64,000 nucleotides of DNA from Trachythela sp. YZ-2020. Lineage: Eukaryota; Cnidaria; Anthozoa; Malacalcyonacea; Clavulariidae. The stretch is taken from the NCBI GenBank assembly GCA_016169945.1, contig JADLSH010000349.1, forward strand, positions 496,001-560,000, in the 5' to 3' direction. Positions 11,652 to 22,723 of this stretch are shown piece after piece (positions within the stretch are counted from its first letter, which is position 1; every line of letters begins with the position of its first letter). A program made the position numbers and the translations under genes. Under the pieces are notes generated by a model. It saw only the letters and a program-made list of their open reading frames with translations. It did no database searches and was not told the DNA's origin.

Positions 11652-12015
11652 CAACATTCTTACCCATACCTTATTTCAACTGAGTATGAATGCGAGTGTT
11701 ACTGAATAGATTACTATTCTTAACACTCGTAATGATATGCAAAGATAAAATATGGGTATAAATGACCCAAAATTAGGCATGCATGCAAATTAGTATGTGT
11801 ACAATACAACAGGATGGTTATATAAATATGGAAAATCAAGAACACTCACTTCTTGCTCAGCTGTAGCAGTCAGGCGTGTGGCTTAATTGGAGCGGCCCAC
11901 CCGGTAACCCACCCACTTTGTGCGGGTCGTAATCAGGCTTCCGCCTGTCTAAGGCAAGCTGTTCAACATTCTTACCCATACCTTATTTCAACTGAGCATG
12001 AATGCGAGTGTTACT
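11652..12015. repeat. Split direct repeat B1-A2-B2
   Basis: The 52-bp sequence starting CAACATTCTTACCC and ending GAGTGTTACT occurs at 11652-11703 and 11964-12015 with one difference (GAGTATG/GAGCATG). The 260 bp between them would be A2. This mirrors the B1-A2-B2 array at 35156-35460 and marks the 3' end of the retrotransposon. Confidence 0.7.
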
Positions 12016-12070
12016 AATTAAATTGTTGTTTTTTGGGGCAAAAACAAATGTAACAAAAATAATAAAGCAG

Positions 12071-12600
12071 CTATCCAAAGCTGCACTTTTCCTCCCAATA
12101 TATGGCCAAATTTTCTTGACTCATCGAAGGAGAATTGAAGGTATTAAGCAAGTGTTTATGTTCTGCATAAATGAAATCCAACATCATATTACTAATGATA
12201 GATAACCCTGGTTTAGATCGACCAAAGAGAGGAATAAGGTCAGCATAACGACAAGGATATGCCAAACAATGTAAAAACCAACCTTCAATGCTATAGCATG
12301 TTGTACCCTGATAACCTGTAAATTTATTTTGCAATCTGAGAGCTCGTGCAACTCATGGAATATCTCGTTTCGAAATTCTGAACCTTGTCAAACACTTGGT
12401 TTCATCCACTTGGTTTAAATCAAATCTTGCATAATTCCTGTGAACTATTGGATTGTTTAAATCCCCATTTGATAAATTCAGTCAGCAAGGTCTCCTCTCC
12501 ACTCAAAATATCTTCTTCATATGCCTCTACCAATAAACCTTCTTCAAGCAAAATGCCATCCATTACACATCTCATTGCGGAAACTTAACACCCGAACATT
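12071..12600 (-). pseudogene. Harbinger (HARBI1-like) transposase, N-terminal fragment
   Basis: Minus-strand frames give GILLEEGLLVEAYEEDILSG, TEFIKWGFKQSNSSQ, then KFTGYQGTTCYSIEG, LAYPCRYADLIPLFGRSKP and LSIISNMMLDFIY. This is the N-terminal region of a PIF/Harbinger DDE transposase, upstream of the catalytic core. The frame stops at 12071 before any catalytic Asp. At least one frameshift (near 12340) is present. It abuts the end of the tyrosine-recombinase element. Confidence 0.7.
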
Positions 12601-12820
12601 TCACGACAAAACCAAAACGAACGTGAAATGAAATAGGTATCGTTATTGGTAGCGGAAGTCGAACTTAACCTCTCTATATTAAGCAATGGCACTGTGCCCA
12701 GATGCACCCTTCTATTAGTGTTTTACTCTGTCTAATGCTGGACTTTTTTTACGTAACTCTTGTTAAATGTCAATAATTCCAGTTAACTGTCCAATGATTT
12801 ATTAGTTTTCTTTCGTTTCT

Positions 12821-13720
12821 TTACGGGTTCGTCACTGACGAGTGTATATCATTCATCATCTGGCAAAATTGGACCGTACCCAGGACTTCCTCTTCACCAC
12901 TCTCCCCCAATGCTATTGCCCCAGACTGACTTAAAACTTGTGTTGCTAGCTTTACATTCATTTTGCTGTTAGGGGTAAGGACAGTATGGTCCAATGAAAA
13001 CTTTGGCAAAATGTGCAAAGTAAATTCTTGGTTGCTGTAAAATTGATCTGCAATGTGCTTGAACAAAAAATAGCTACCATTGTCCCACATAAGGCTACCA
13101 TTGTCCCACATTACATTCCAGATCACTTGCCAACATGGAATGAAGTTGAAAGAACTTGCGATTTGGAGATCCCCATCATTGACTGTAGCAATGACCCAAA
13201 GGCTTACTGTCAACTCAAGCACCCCAACAATTTTCCAAAAGACTGACATTAACTGATAAGACATAACATTCTCTGTAAAATAGTATGCAATGACATGCTT
13301 GTCAGTGAACATTCCTCTTACCAGAAATGCCAGTGCATGAGTTTCCATCACGTCAATGAGTTGCCATCAAGTCATCCCCAAGACTTGCATAATTCGTCAT
13401 TAGATCTCCAAGATCCACAAAGCCAATTAAGTCACCCGAATACTTTGGTCCATGACGACCACCACATAGCGTTGGATTCCAGCTGCTAAAGAAGCTTTTT
13501 TCATCAAAGATTCTAGCCTGCCTTGGGCTTAAAATAGTTTTTATAATCTCCGAGAACTCTTTCACTCGGAAGAATCAAAGCTCCACTATCTCTAATGTCT
13601 CAATTATTCCCACTCTATCCTCATTAATTATTGCCTCAAGCTGTTGGAGTCTGTCCTCTAATTGTTTACACTCCAACCTCAAGGCTTTTACAGTTGCTCG
13701 TAATTTCTCTGGGCCACAGG
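12821..13720 (-). pseudogene. P-element/THAP9-like transposase, fragment
   Basis: Reading the minus strand from about 13700: a coiled-coil stretch (LRLECKQLEDRLQQLEAII), KEFSEIIKTILSPRQARIF, then GDLIGFVDLGDL (the catalytic Asp region in P-type transposases), ALAFLVRGMF, and LPKFSLDHTVLTPNSKMNV followed by LATQVLSQS. These match the RNase H-like domain of P/THAP9 transposases. A tandem duplication (MWDNGS twice, near 13085-13115) and frameshifts break it. No N-terminal THAP zinc finger is visible. Confidence is good for the family and lower for the limits. Confidence 0.7.
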
Positions 13721-14440
13721 CTGCCATGGTAGCTTTACTCTTAGCTGTGGCTGATTATTTTTTCCCTTCTTGTAGCAGCTTTCTTTAACGGTTTTATTGT
13801 AAGACTTCTCTTCCCAGGTTGGGTCAACCACAATCATCTTGTGGCAGGCCCTCACAAGGCCTCGTCTTTCGACTTGTAGAATATATAACATGGTCATTAG
13901 GAATAGGACACTTATAAACGTAAACAGTAAATTCCAATCCAGCATTGATTATTATTGTGAACTTTGAGACACTATTGTCTTGATCATGAAATTAAATCTT
14001 TATGCTGTCATATTCATAGGCCTTACGCATTATCCAAGGTTTAAATATGGAAATGTAATTAATACTAATTATATGCCAGAAAAATAACTCGCCAATCGTA
14101 AAATTACGAATTTAAAATACCTTTTGCCATTTGAGTTGGTGCTTGGTGTTCTAAAAGTAAGATGCTGCATTTATACATAGTTTTCAATAAATATTTTAAG
14201 GTTTCATGACGAGGTATGAGCATCCAACAGTTTTATTAGTTCAACTCATATTAGATCACATCATTGTTTTTTATGCCTTTCACTTCCACCATGAACTATG
14301 TAAAATCTCACAAGAAAAACAAATGGGACACTGGGTCACAAATCAGTAGGATTAGTGGTATGATGACCTCTTAGAAAAAATAAAATAATCATTGGAAATG
14401 CTTCAGCAATTCTCAGAGTATAGGTGTGAACTTTATGGTC
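13720..14440. other. No gene recognised
   Basis: A minus-strand frame at 13688-13945 (VERRGLVRACHKMIVVDPTW...) may extend the P-like gene upstream, but I cannot tie it to a domain. The rest is AT-rich and non-coding. Confidence 0.3.
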
Positions 14441-14444
14441 TTAT

Positions 14445-14563
14445 ATGTGAACTCTGCACTGTTTCTCACCTTTTAGAGGGTACAAGATATGATGCAAGGA
14501 TGCTGGCAGAATCAGAGCTACTAGATCATCTACAGGAAAATGCTTATTCACAAACTGGTTAGC
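14445..14563 (+). pseudogene. Harbinger-type DDE transposase, internal fragment
   Basis: After a possible acceptor (TTTTAG at 14471-14476) the frame reads GTRYDARMLAESELLDHLQ, matching the conserved GxRHDxxMLxxSxLL box of Harbinger DDE transposases. It stops at a TAG next to CCTATG, where the family continues with PMCLYGDPAYP. Homology ends at 14572, where a different TIR-like sequence begins, so this gene appears interrupted by an insertion. No downstream continuation was found in the window. Confidence 0.5.
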
Positions 14564-14571
14564 CTATGTCT

Positions 14572-15360
14572 GCCTCGTCCCCAGTCGCTTTGGGGGAAAG
14601 GGCGCGCGGGGAATAACGGAAAGGCGAAGAAAGGGTAAGCAACTGGCAAATCCTGCATTCAATATGGCGTCATTAGCAGATGAGTAAATTGAAGACACAC
14701 ATTTCTCTAGGCCTTTTCATCATGCTATCCTAGAAAAAAAGGTCGTTTGTCCGGAGAGCGAGTGTTTTAAAAAGTTATTTTTTGAAAAAAATGCTGGATT
14801 GGGAAAACATTATTGTGTAATTCACCAGAAAACAACGACAGATGTACTTGTCACGAAGAAAGCTTCTCAAACTATGCGGCATTCGTATGGGCAAGAAACG
14901 CTTGAATATATTTGTTTTCTATCCGACAGGAAATCAAAGGTAAGTTCATGAATATTCTATTAATGCATATGCTTGAATGGCAATATCGATGAGGATTGAG
15001 GAATATATTTGCATGCTAATATCATTATTAACAATTTCCCTCGTTTCTGATTGGCTAAGAACATGTACTTGAGAGTATTTTCTAAAGCAAAATATATTCG
15101 TTCCATAGGTTGGCGCAATCAGCATGTGATTTGATGTGGCTAGCGAGACGTCTGGGAAAACAGTACGGCTGTTTGGTGAAGATGCAACCGAAATTGGAAA
15201 CAAGACCTGCTAGCGGGTTAGAAACGTGCTGTCCCGGTTATGCTTGGAACCTGATGGCAACATAACCAAGTTTTTAACAGAAAACGAAATGGAACTTGGT
15301 CTGGGTAGCAAAAACAAACTGGCATTCACCCAGACCTTGGAATTATTCCACACATGATTG
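14572..15360 (+). mobile_element. TIR-like end plus exons of an unrecognised transposon gene
   Basis: The left end CCTCGTCCCCAGTCGC resembles the TIR start of the element at 57291-57806 (CAACCTCGTCCCCAGGG). About 80 bases in, an ATG at 14664 opens a frame with a TAA after seven codons; the same frame then runs open for about 90 codons (EKKVVCPESECFKKLFFEK, GKHYCVIHQKTTTDVLVTKK, TLEYICFLSDRKSK) to a strong splice donor GTAAGT at 14940. A later stretch, 15130-15356, has coding-like frames (ASETSGKTVRLFGEDATEI, LEPDGNITKFLTENEMELG). I do not recognise the protein. A matching right end was not found. Confidence 0.4.
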
Positions 15361-15610
15361 CACCCGGGTTTTGCCCACACAAACAACATACAAATCCAGT
15401 TTATCACAGTCAATGTCTATATTTTCATTATGTTACTGTTCTATATTTATGACTTTCATATCATAATTCACACATCAAACAATATACCATTTATCAAACA
15501 AACCATTCCTCATACATCAAACCACTATAATTATCTAACACCTCACTTCAAACCATAAAGAAATTTATTGATATAAATCTAATTGATCCAATAGCTGTTC
15601 CAACTGGACA

Positions 15611-15673
15611 GGATCCCCAAAACATGTTCCAGGATCCCCAAAACATGTTCCAGGATCCCCAAAACATGTTCCA
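15611..15673. repeat. 21-bp tandem repeat, three copies
   Basis: GGATCCCCAAAACATGTTCCA is repeated three times head to tail with no differences, and a partial fourth unit follows. Confidence 0.9.
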
Positions 15674-15679
15674 GGATCC

Positions 15680-16280
15680 GAATACCTGCAACCACCAATT
15701 CGATCTGACCTAAATGAAAAATAAATAACAAACGTTGGAGATGGGGGCAGGGGGTGATGTTATAAAAATGTTCATACTAGTATGTTCCATTTTTTAAGGA
15801 AATTTTTTGTCGTTTGTACCATTTGACCGCAGTGTTCATGGTCATAGGGCCACTGAGTATTTCCGATTTTCTGTTGGACCTGACATTGCTTTGGCCATTG
15901 TGTTTATCATTTTATTCAAGATTGTGTTGCCTAAACTTGAAATGGCATATTAACACTCATGCAATGTGATACTATAATACCTATAATGCCTAGTTAAAAT
16001 CTGAAGGCCCCTCCCTTTTCACACAATATAATTCTCAGGACCCCCCATACTAATGCAAAAAAATTTCAGGACCCCCATACTTTCTCCTACAGTAAAAGTA
16101 CTGCAAATTAAACATTTATAAACAGATAAAATGTAATTTCCTTCCTCATCACTTCGAGACAGTTGGCTTGTTTTGTGCTTCAATGCCAAGTTTACATGGT
16201 AAGTTATGTACATAATTAAGGTAATATATTATATACGTAGTGCTTCGTTTGTCATTGATACATTAATTGTGTGTGAGTGG
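15680..16280. other. No gene recognised
   Basis: AT-rich sequence with short C-runs (CAGGACCCCCCATAC near 16040 and again near 16069, a small direct repeat). No coding signal. Confidence 0.4.
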
Positions 16281-16290
16281 AAAGGATATA

Positions 16291-16484
16291 AGCCATGTTT
16301 ACACTACGGGCCTAAGCCTAGCCTAGGCCTGGCTTTGGCGTAGATTTTCATAGTGTAAACAGACTTTGGCCTGGCCTAAGCCTGGCCTAGGCCAGGAAAT
16401 CTAGGCCCATCACAATAGTGTAAACACTTCAGTCTTGGCCTGTGGCCACTAGGCTCTTGGCTTGCTGTAGTGTAAACACGGCTA
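16291..16484. mobile_element. MITE, about 194 bp
   Basis: Terminal inverted repeats AGCC(A/G)TGTTTACACTA. The motif AGTGTAAAC or its complement recurs four times inside (near 16300, 16350, 16422, 16470), and GGCCTAGGC-like palindromes fill the body. The flanks share ATA on each side, so the target duplication could be 2-3 bp; the superfamily is undecided. Confidence 0.6.
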
Positions 16485-17005
16485 TAGATGGATAAATAAT
16501 ACTAAAGCATCGGAAGCATAGCTAGGGGGGAGGCGTTCAAATCTGGAGAGATGTTAAGGGGTGTTAAAGTGGTTTTAGAAAGCATTATTCGCACTCCCAA
16601 AAAAATAACAAATTACCCTGGCTACACCCCTTGGAAAAGCATACAATCCATACTGTACATATCGACTATACTGACTAATAAAAAGGATACTGTTTATGTC
16701 CACCTTTGTATGCCCCAGGAAAGAATTCTTTTATATGCCGGGTTAAAAAGACTTTCTTATCATGTTCAAAACCAAACCATGATAGTAAGAATTCAATAGT
16801 TACTTCTGATCCTTCCTTCAGCTCAAATGATTGCTTTAACTGCATCTCTAAATCCGATTTTCGACATGTTACTTCATGTCCGGATGGTTTTCCTCCTACA
16901 GATCAGAGTTCAACAACTTATAAGCAAGGAGTACTCAAAAAAGGTAGATTTTAGTCTGTGATATCATATGTACACAAATCCTAAATATTTAATCAATATC
17001 AATAT

Positions 17006-17163
17006 TTACATGCCAACGTTGAATCGCTTTGGTTTAGACAAAGATTGCTTTGAAGGTGCGAGGTGATGTTTTCCGCCAATCGGACTTTCTTCAACGTTTG
17101 CCTCCTGCAAAACGCCTTCTTTTGGTGTACTTGATCGCGGAGGATCATCTATATTTAATATTA
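17006..17163 (-). CDS. Possible terminal exon, unrecognised
   Basis: On the minus strand, after a possible acceptor (AAATATAG), about 50 codons run to a stop at 17006: DDPPRSSTPKEGVLQEANVE ... SKPKRFNVGM. The composition is coding-like (Pro/Ser/Lys-rich) but there is no known domain. It lies downstream of the Myb/SANT remnant on the same strand and could be its C-terminal exon; that link is not shown. Confidence 0.25.
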
Positions 17164-17551
17164 TTATGCTGCATGTTTGAATAAAACCGAGAGGTTTGAA
17201 TAAAAATAATAGTATAATTGACAATTGCGGAATTGCAGGCTTGTCCTATATATACAGCCCATAATAAAGTCCCATCGCAGGCTTCATAAATTTTTAACTT
17301 GAACCACTCTTGTAATTGGACATGAAAAGCCTTGAGAGGGGGGCTTATTGGCAAGGTGTTATAGAGGATTTACTGTGTATTAGTTTGTGTAGGAGTAAAA
17401 GTAAACAATAAAATGAAGAATAAAGTTAGAAAACTTTGTATTAATGATAAAGATATAAATATAACAATTTTACAACTATAGTTATATAAATAATGTAACG
17501 TTTTGGTTAAAAGCATTATAGTAGCCGACATACAGGCATAAATGTCACAAT

Positions 17552-18087
17552 TTAAACAGCAAAATTTATTTTTGAAGTCTGGATATCATTGCAAGCATCA
17601 TACTTTGAAAGTCTTGCATTTGCTTGCTGTTGTTGCTCAATAACTAAATTCATCAAATCAGCATGCTTCTTTTCTTGCAACTCTAGTATTTTTCGCTTCA
17701 GTTCCCTTTCTTCTTGATGCCCTTCATTCTCTTTATCGCCATTTCGTTTTTGGGAAGCATGAAGATTTTCTTTATCCATTTCCTTTGCTTTGCTTTACAT
17801 CAGACTCGTATTCCAGTTATTTTTCTGAAGCATTTTCAATTCCTAGACACATTTCTGTGTCAATGCCACTTGCCTGTTCTTCCTCTCTTAATTTTCTTTT
17901 CAATTTTTGTGATAGAAGTGTATACCTATCTCTGAGTGCTCTTGTATCGACTTTAAACTTGGGACTTGCTATTTTCAGGAGGTTATTGACAATCTCCTTC
18001 CACTTGACCCCTCTTTGAACTGTTCCTTTTGTGGATCGCCAAAATTTCATGGCACAACATCTTATCACGTTCTTCTGTCCAAAACAT
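17552..18087 (-). pseudogene. Myb/SANT-like DNA-binding protein, frameshifted
   Basis: The minus strand starts MFWTEERDKMLCHEILA (first helix of a Myb/SANT-like domain), shifts frame, then reads GTVQRGVKWKEIVNNL, KFKVDTRALRDRYTLLSQK and KLREEEQASGIDTE, followed in another frame by a Lys/Glu-rich coiled coil (RELKRKILELQEKKHADLM) ending at 17552. This domain order is common in invertebrate Myb/SANT proteins, many of which partner Harbinger transposases. A possible upstream exon lies at about 18391-18455 (MSSSLEVSEPQTRKREKYQQ) with a GTAAGT donor, but the reading phases do not join cleanly. Confidence 0.6.
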
Positions 18088-18606
18088 AGTTCTGTTCAGA
18101 TAAATACAATTTATATATTTTAGGGCATAGTGTGACTAATCTCAAAATATTCACATATTGTTATATTGATGTATTGATCGATGTTAACTCTGGGGCAATT
18201 CTGATCCCTTTATAAGTGTAATCATTTGGTACAAAACAAATCAACATTGTTTATTTTTCTTATAATGAGAATAGGAAAATTAAATATGCACATATATTCA
18301 GAATCATATATAAATTCTTCCAAGTCAAACTACTACATAGTGATATTGAGTTGCAAAGTCATATCTTAACCATTTCAACTTACGTTGCTTTAGGTTTTGT
18401 TGATACTTTTCCCGTTTTCTGGTCTGTGGCTCGCTAACTTCCAAAGAACTACTCATTTTATCCTCTTTTCAACTCATTCAAATTTGCTTTGCGATGTATT
18501 ACATACAACGTGAATCTGCAAGAACATGAAAGGGCGGGAAACATATTTTGCAAAAAAGACTTGCGCATGCTCAGACATCATCGTCACTTCCCATCGTGTA
18601 TCTTAA

Positions 18607-21027
18607 CTCATTAACTGGCAGACTGTTGCAACATTTCTACCCCTTTAACTGGCAAGCAATATGGCGAATTCTTCATTGAATTTGTGGGCAATCATAAAAT
18701 TGGCAATATCTCAAAAACCTTTCTATAAAACTTTCTGATTTTTCGAATCAGACAAGAGTGATATATAATTGACCTAATTTAGTTTAAATGAGCTTGCATT
18801 CGTAAATAGATAATTAATATTTTTGAGTGAGAATTTTTGGTTTGGGTAAATTTTATAGCACTAACATTTTGCCCCTCATGACACCTAATATCTGAAGGGC
18901 AATATCTCCATAACCCTACATAAATGGCAAAAAAAAAAAAATTGCTGGGTTGGTACATATTTTTATTAAAACTAATTTTCATCTTTTAGGATATAAATTA
19001 GAAAATGATCAAAAATTAAAATAAATTCTCTTGAGCCTAGTCCAGGACCTATGTTTACAACATAAAATGGAGAAGAGTAGGTTGTTGTTCATCTATAAGC
19101 CAAAACGCAGTGATTGTACCTCCTCGAAGTTTTAAATTCACACAAATATATTTGATAAAACAAATAGTACAAGAATTTATCTGTTTTAATATAAACAAAG
19201 GATGAAAAGAGTGAGAAAAGCGGGCATTTGGGGAGGTGTTTTTAAACCAGACTTCGACAACCGACATATTCAAACGCAATTTGCGGTGACAAAACAAAAA
19301 GCTGTTCATTTCTCTACTCAAAGCACTAAAAGTCATCCACAAAGTGAAAAATATCTTAACTTTACACCAGGTAAGAACTTTAGCTCAATTTTCTTGTGTT
19401 TCTGTTGAGAAAACAGCGATTTTTTGTGCCCAAAAATGTTTGCGCATCTGTAGTCTACTCATAAGACAAGATAATGGCAGACAGCCGGCTTCTTTTTGAA
19501 ATCTGGCTCAAAAAGCAAGCACGTTTTTCAGTTTGAAATAGGTCGTAAAAGAGAACAATCGTGTAAAAATACAATCTTCATACTCCAATGAAATGCACAA
19601 TTTAATATTTAGGTGTTCTATATTGCTGTAAAATGATGAAATAAGGTCCTCAATATCTGGTTGCTTTTCAGACGGGAGTAAACACATAGCTTCCATATTT
19701 TCGCGCGTGCACTTTTGAAACGATAAACACCTCAAAGATATAGCTTTTATTTCACAAAATAACGAAATATCCCATGAGTATTATTAAAAGTCTTCTATTA
19801 AAACGATTTCATGATAAATAAGTGAACATTGGGTCCGAAATAGCTGCTAAATACCGATTTTGGAAAGGGCATCAATTTCATTGCTTCCTGCAAAGGAAGC
19901 CATTGCAGCGAGGAACCAGCATTTTGCAAACAGGTGTCCTGACGTATTTTACATATTTCTCTTCAAGTGCTCAATGTGTATTTCTTAGAAAACGAGTTTG
20001 CACTAATTTTATGATGAGCTTTATCGATTTAAAGTTTTATGGGGATATAAAAATCCATAAAAAAGCATTTTAGAAGCTTTTGAAATCGGCTGTCAAGTTT
20101 TTGAGAATTCGCATGCGGCAGACACCCGCATTAATTCAATACACTGGTTTTAAGCCACAATATCTCTGAAATTAGTGGTCGTTTTAAGACGAAATTTACA
20201 AAAATAGATGGAACGGTCATTGTGGATCATTCTACTTAGTTTTAATGTGATTTTACTAGGAGTATTCATGCCAAAAAGACGACATGCGCACATAGTAGGT
20301 AAAATGTGTAGTGGTTTGAATACACTTTTGCTAAATTCACAACTTGGACAAGAAGACCAACAGAAGGGTTACGAAAACAGTCAAATAATGCCATAAACAT
20401 GCACGAACAGTTCTTCAAAAAGGATAATTTTAAACTAGATTTAACCTGCTAAAATGCTGTCGAATTTTGGGAGTTTTTTCAAAACTTTTCTATTCAAAAA
20501 CAGGCTCAAAAAAGATCGTATCTACTCACTTGTGTTTGGTGTTCGTGTTCCTTGTGATTTCTGACTATTATTTTCCATGAAATTTATAAAATACCCATGT
20601 TTTCGGCTCAAAAGCTCGCGAATGGATTTCGACAAGAACTTGACCAAAAACGCCGAGACATTCCCTTTCGTTTTGGACCAAATTTTCTGTGTTGAACTCT
20701 TGAAAATCCTCTTCTTTTTTGCCCTTAAAACTTGCTGTAAATTCCCTTCTTGTAACATATAGCCATTGCGTAAAGTTTTTGTAAAAAAATAGAATTTTAA
20801 ACTTGAAAATCTTTGCGAGTTTTCGATCAATTTCCTCGCCCAATGTGTCGTTGGAAAGCTCGTGTTTCGCGTTATATATTCGTATTGGTTGCTAGGCAAC
20901 CTGTCAAACACGTGCTTGGCAATCGTGCCCGGAAGTTGACAAGCCAATCTAGGGCGCATCCGGGCGCATTGCCAGTTACCCCCTTGCCAATTCCAGGGCG
21001 CATCCGGGCGCATTGCCAGTTAATGAG
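18607..21027. mobile_element. TTAA-flanked DNA transposon, 2.4 kb, coding content unrecognised
   Basis: TTAA at 18603-18606 and 21028-21031 flank inverted repeats CTCATTAACTGGCA / TGCCAGTTAATGAG. Both ends carry a second subterminal copy of the TAACTGGCA motif; the right end also repeats a ~28-bp unit GGGCGCATCCGGGCGCATTG. TTAA targets are typical of piggyBac and Kolobok. Inside I find no known transposase. Candidate exons are 19202-19371 on + (ending at a GTAAGA donor) and 20530-21013 on - (Lys-rich, ending at GTGAGT). It may be non-autonomous or belong to an undescribed family. Confidence 0.6.
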
Positions 21028-21147
21028 TTAAGGTCTATAATAATGTCTCTCAGACGGATGTAACTCTTGTGCTCCAAGCGGTGGTGGTTAAGAGATTACC
21101 ACAAGTGGCCAGCACCAGTGACAGTCTTTAGCACAGCTGATAGCATT

Positions 21148-21400
21148 TCAGCAAATCTTTTTCAGTTGTCTTGTGGTTTCACTTGAATCACTCCATTTTT
21201 GCCACTGCCTTTCTACTGGTGCGATATTACATGAAATGAGGAAATAGTTGAGATTCCGTTTTGCCTCATTTTCTTCAGTTCTAGGATCATTGCTGCTGGT
21301 GGATGCAGTACTTTCAGTATCTGGTGACAGGAATGTTTCGTTGGCGATTTGCAGCTGACGGAACGCTTCTTCAAGTGAACTTTCGTTGCTCTCGAGCTCC
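21148..21400 (-). other. Exon-like open stretch, unrecognised
   Basis: The minus strand reads about 70 codons without a stop (NESSLEEAFRQLQIANETF ... VERQWQKWSDSSETTRQLKK) and then a nonsense codon. The composition is coding-like and no domain is recognised. Confidence 0.25.
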
Positions 21401-21426
21401 TAATTTATTCAACAAAAGTAAATTGT

Positions 21427-21850
21427 TTACAATCCAAGGACGTTCATGTATGGGACATTGCTTGAGCGTCGACGATCGTGCCCATCAGAACGACGTAATT
21501 TAATCATGGGTAACCATTGTGTGATGACACTAATAGAGGCTGTGTAGGAGACTACTATGAAATGCATGCAAGCATTTTTCGAAGAAAAAATGAACATTGA
21601 GGAATGGCTCAGTTGAGTACAACCATGGCTGGCAAATGACACAAAGTTACTCAAGTTCACGTTTACACAACCAAATAGAGCTTTGTAAAAGAATACTAAG
21701 TCCTTGATTTCTCTGTCGTAGCTTAAGGGTAGCAGATTTAACGTCAACAGCCGTTCTTTGTAAGTCAGTTCTCTATTCATCAATATCCACTTTGTTGCTC
21801 TCCGTTGGACTTTCTCTAACTCTTTCTAAACGGTAGCGTCGAATATCATT
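21427..21850 (-). pseudogene. LINE reverse transcriptase, C-terminal fragment
   Basis: Minus-strand frames give KVQRRATKWILMNRELTYK, ERLLTLNLLPLSYDREIKD and LVFFYKALFGCVNVNLSNF, the C-terminal region of a CR1/jockey-type LINE RT. The frame then drifts and ends at 21427. It is 5'-truncated. The 30.9-31.7 kb fragment is a related family member. Confidence 0.75.
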
Positions 21851-21999
21851 CGCCAACGAATGATGACTTTGAGCGCTTGTATCTTTGGCGCCCCTCACCC
21901 AAAACGGACGAAAATACCACCAATCAATCACCAATCGATTCAACAAACACACCTGTTCTTGGCCAATGCAGATCTCCGTGAGTTTTAACACCTTTGTAA

Positions 22000-22700
22000 T
22001 CTGATATTTATTATCGTAAACTAATTATATATTCAGTACCTTTGGTCGATTATAACTTCTGTTTTAAAAACCGTGTGATCTTCGCTAATACACGGTTTTA
22101 TAGAGCATTAAAAACTGTACATACTGACCAACTTGCAAAGAAACACAATACAAATTGACAAAGTTACGGCGAAATTTGAAATGTAGCGTACGGGTCAAAC
22201 CGGAATTTCAGACAAAAACAACCGGAAAAGGCCCAAAGACTGTTGCTATGGTTTTTTAAGTGGCCGGAATGAATTCCCCAGGGTACAATACCCTATATAA
22301 GATCTTTTTGTCGGGACTGAAGCGTGTGGGCAAACCATATATAGTCAAACTACGACAAGCGCGTGCATGTTGGAAAATTCCCGATAAATAAAAAATAATT
22401 CAAAATAAATATCGCAGCCAAGTTTTACCAAATAAAGACACAGATAAAAAGCTAAATTTCGACCATTAGAAGTCTGTCGATATAATAAACATATGAGAAG
22501 ATATTAAAGATTGTTTGAGTTGAACTGAAGTATGACTGGAGGTACGTTTGGGATTAAACTTTTAGTATTTTTGATTCTGTAATGTTTAGTCGGCAAAATA
22601 GCCCACTGTTAAAAAGCTTATTTTGTAAGGATTCCAATGGTGTTAATTTCATTGCCAGGGGGTAAATATTTTGCAAAGGAGATCATACTCAAAGTGCTCT
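22000..22700. other. No gene recognised; probable LINE 3' UTR at 22560-22724
   Basis: AT-rich sequence. The right part probably holds the 3' UTR of the LINE on the minus strand. A short inverted pair (CCGTGTGATCTTCGCTAATA / ACACGGTTTTA) lies near 22070-22100. Confidence 0.35.
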
Positions 22701-22723
22701 TGCGACAACTTGCGACAACATAA

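Larger units (their letters stand above)
8490..12015 (+). mobile_element. Tyrosine-recombinase retrotransposon (DIRS/Ngaro-like), decayed
   Basis: Order on the + strand: reverse transcriptase, RNase H, a zinc-ribbon-like segment, tyrosine recombinase, then repeats B1 (11652-11703), A2 (11704-11963) and B2 (11964-12015). RT before recombinase, plus split direct repeats, is the Ngaro/PAT-type arrangement: integration goes through a circular intermediate and a recombinase instead of an integrase. The expected left repeat A1 and gag were not found, so the 5' end is lost or diverged. All coding parts carry stops and frameshifts. Confidence 0.75.

Noticed and set aside
11880..11945. GC-richer stretch GAGCGGCCCACCC...GGCTTCCGCC as a tRNA or structured RNA
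   Set aside because: No tRNA arms or invariant bases can be placed, and it lies inside segment A2 of the retrotransposon.
20522..21013. 163-codon minus-strand frame as a protein gene
   Set aside because: Its first third is translation of the transposon's duplicated GGGCGCATCCGG end. The rest is only Lys-rich and has no domain, so it is kept only as a candidate exon.
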